From: Neobacillus niacini
GTDB lineage: Bacteria; Bacillota; Bacilli; Bacillales; Cytobacillaceae
Reading direction: 5' to 3'
Length of the DNA stretch: 64,000 bases
Assembly: GCF_023715785.1 (NCBI RefSeq)
Contig: NZ_JAMBOX010000008.1
Span: 173,320-237,319 of the forward strand
The notes beneath the pieces were generated by a model. That model was not told where the DNA came from and ran no database searches. It saw only the letters and a list, made by a program, of their open reading frames with translations. This document shows, one piece after another, positions 63,876 through 64,000 of the stretch. The position numbers and the translations under genes are program-made. The first letter of the stretch is position 1. Each line of letters begins with the position of its first letter.

Positions 63876-64000
<125 letters not shown>

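Overview
The window looks like chromosome from a low-GC, endospore-forming Bacillaceae species (Bacillus/Neobacillus-like; the genus is an inference). The support is AGGAGG-type ribosome sites with TTG/GTG starts, a complete seven-gene Mrp antiporter operon, a CotD-type spore coat gene beside four GerPA/PF-like genes, two ECF sigma/anti-sigma pairs, and a 23S-5S-tRNA cluster ordered much as in Bacillus.

Layout. 0-0.8 kb: partial GNAT gene and a frameshifted fabZ. 0.8-10.4 kb: a minus-strand carbohydrate locus with a YesMN-like two-component system, a binding protein, a TIM-barrel protein, two permeases, an FAD oxidoreductase and a DUF4127 protein. 10.5-20 kb: single genes (PBP4-type peptidase, CPBP-family protein, WYL regulator, two GyrI-like proteins, Dus, first ECF pair). 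20-26 kb: mrpABCDEFG. 26-32 kb: BCCT transporter, spore genes, Kef-type antiporter. 32-35 kb: ABC exporter and an unknown gene.

35.2-44.5 kb is an iron-centred island. It holds a P1B-4 ATPase resembling PfeT/ZosA, a FeoB split into two genes, FeoA, a divergent DtxR/MntR-family regulator, and a five-gene operon of four proteins with an HxxPGRxR module (HMA2-like), one of them a P-type ATPase with ICG in place of CPC, plus a glycine-zipper membrane peptide. The operon resembles the P1B-6/ferrosome (fez) loci and is my best candidate for an under-described system here. A decamer is shared by the feoA and pfeT leaders, and a palindrome of similar type lies upstream of the operon; the divergent regulator may act on them.

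44.6-56.3 kb: YibE/F pair, second ECF pair with a small membrane protein, a 16-copy tandem repeat with an exact 52-bp period, a DUF4190 protein, a DUF4085-like protein, a truncated amidotransferase, and an ABC transporter divergent from an OmpR-type two-component system. 56.4-61.4 kb is decaying DNA: a serine hydrolase without its SxxK, response-regulator, kinase and membrane-protein remnants, and a tyrosine-recombinase remnant abutting the tRNA cluster. 61.4-64 kb: 18 tRNA genes, 5S and the 3' end of 23S, all on the minus strand. Two copies of an approximately 120-bp structured element sit in this cluster, each flanked by a duplicated 5' tRNA end.
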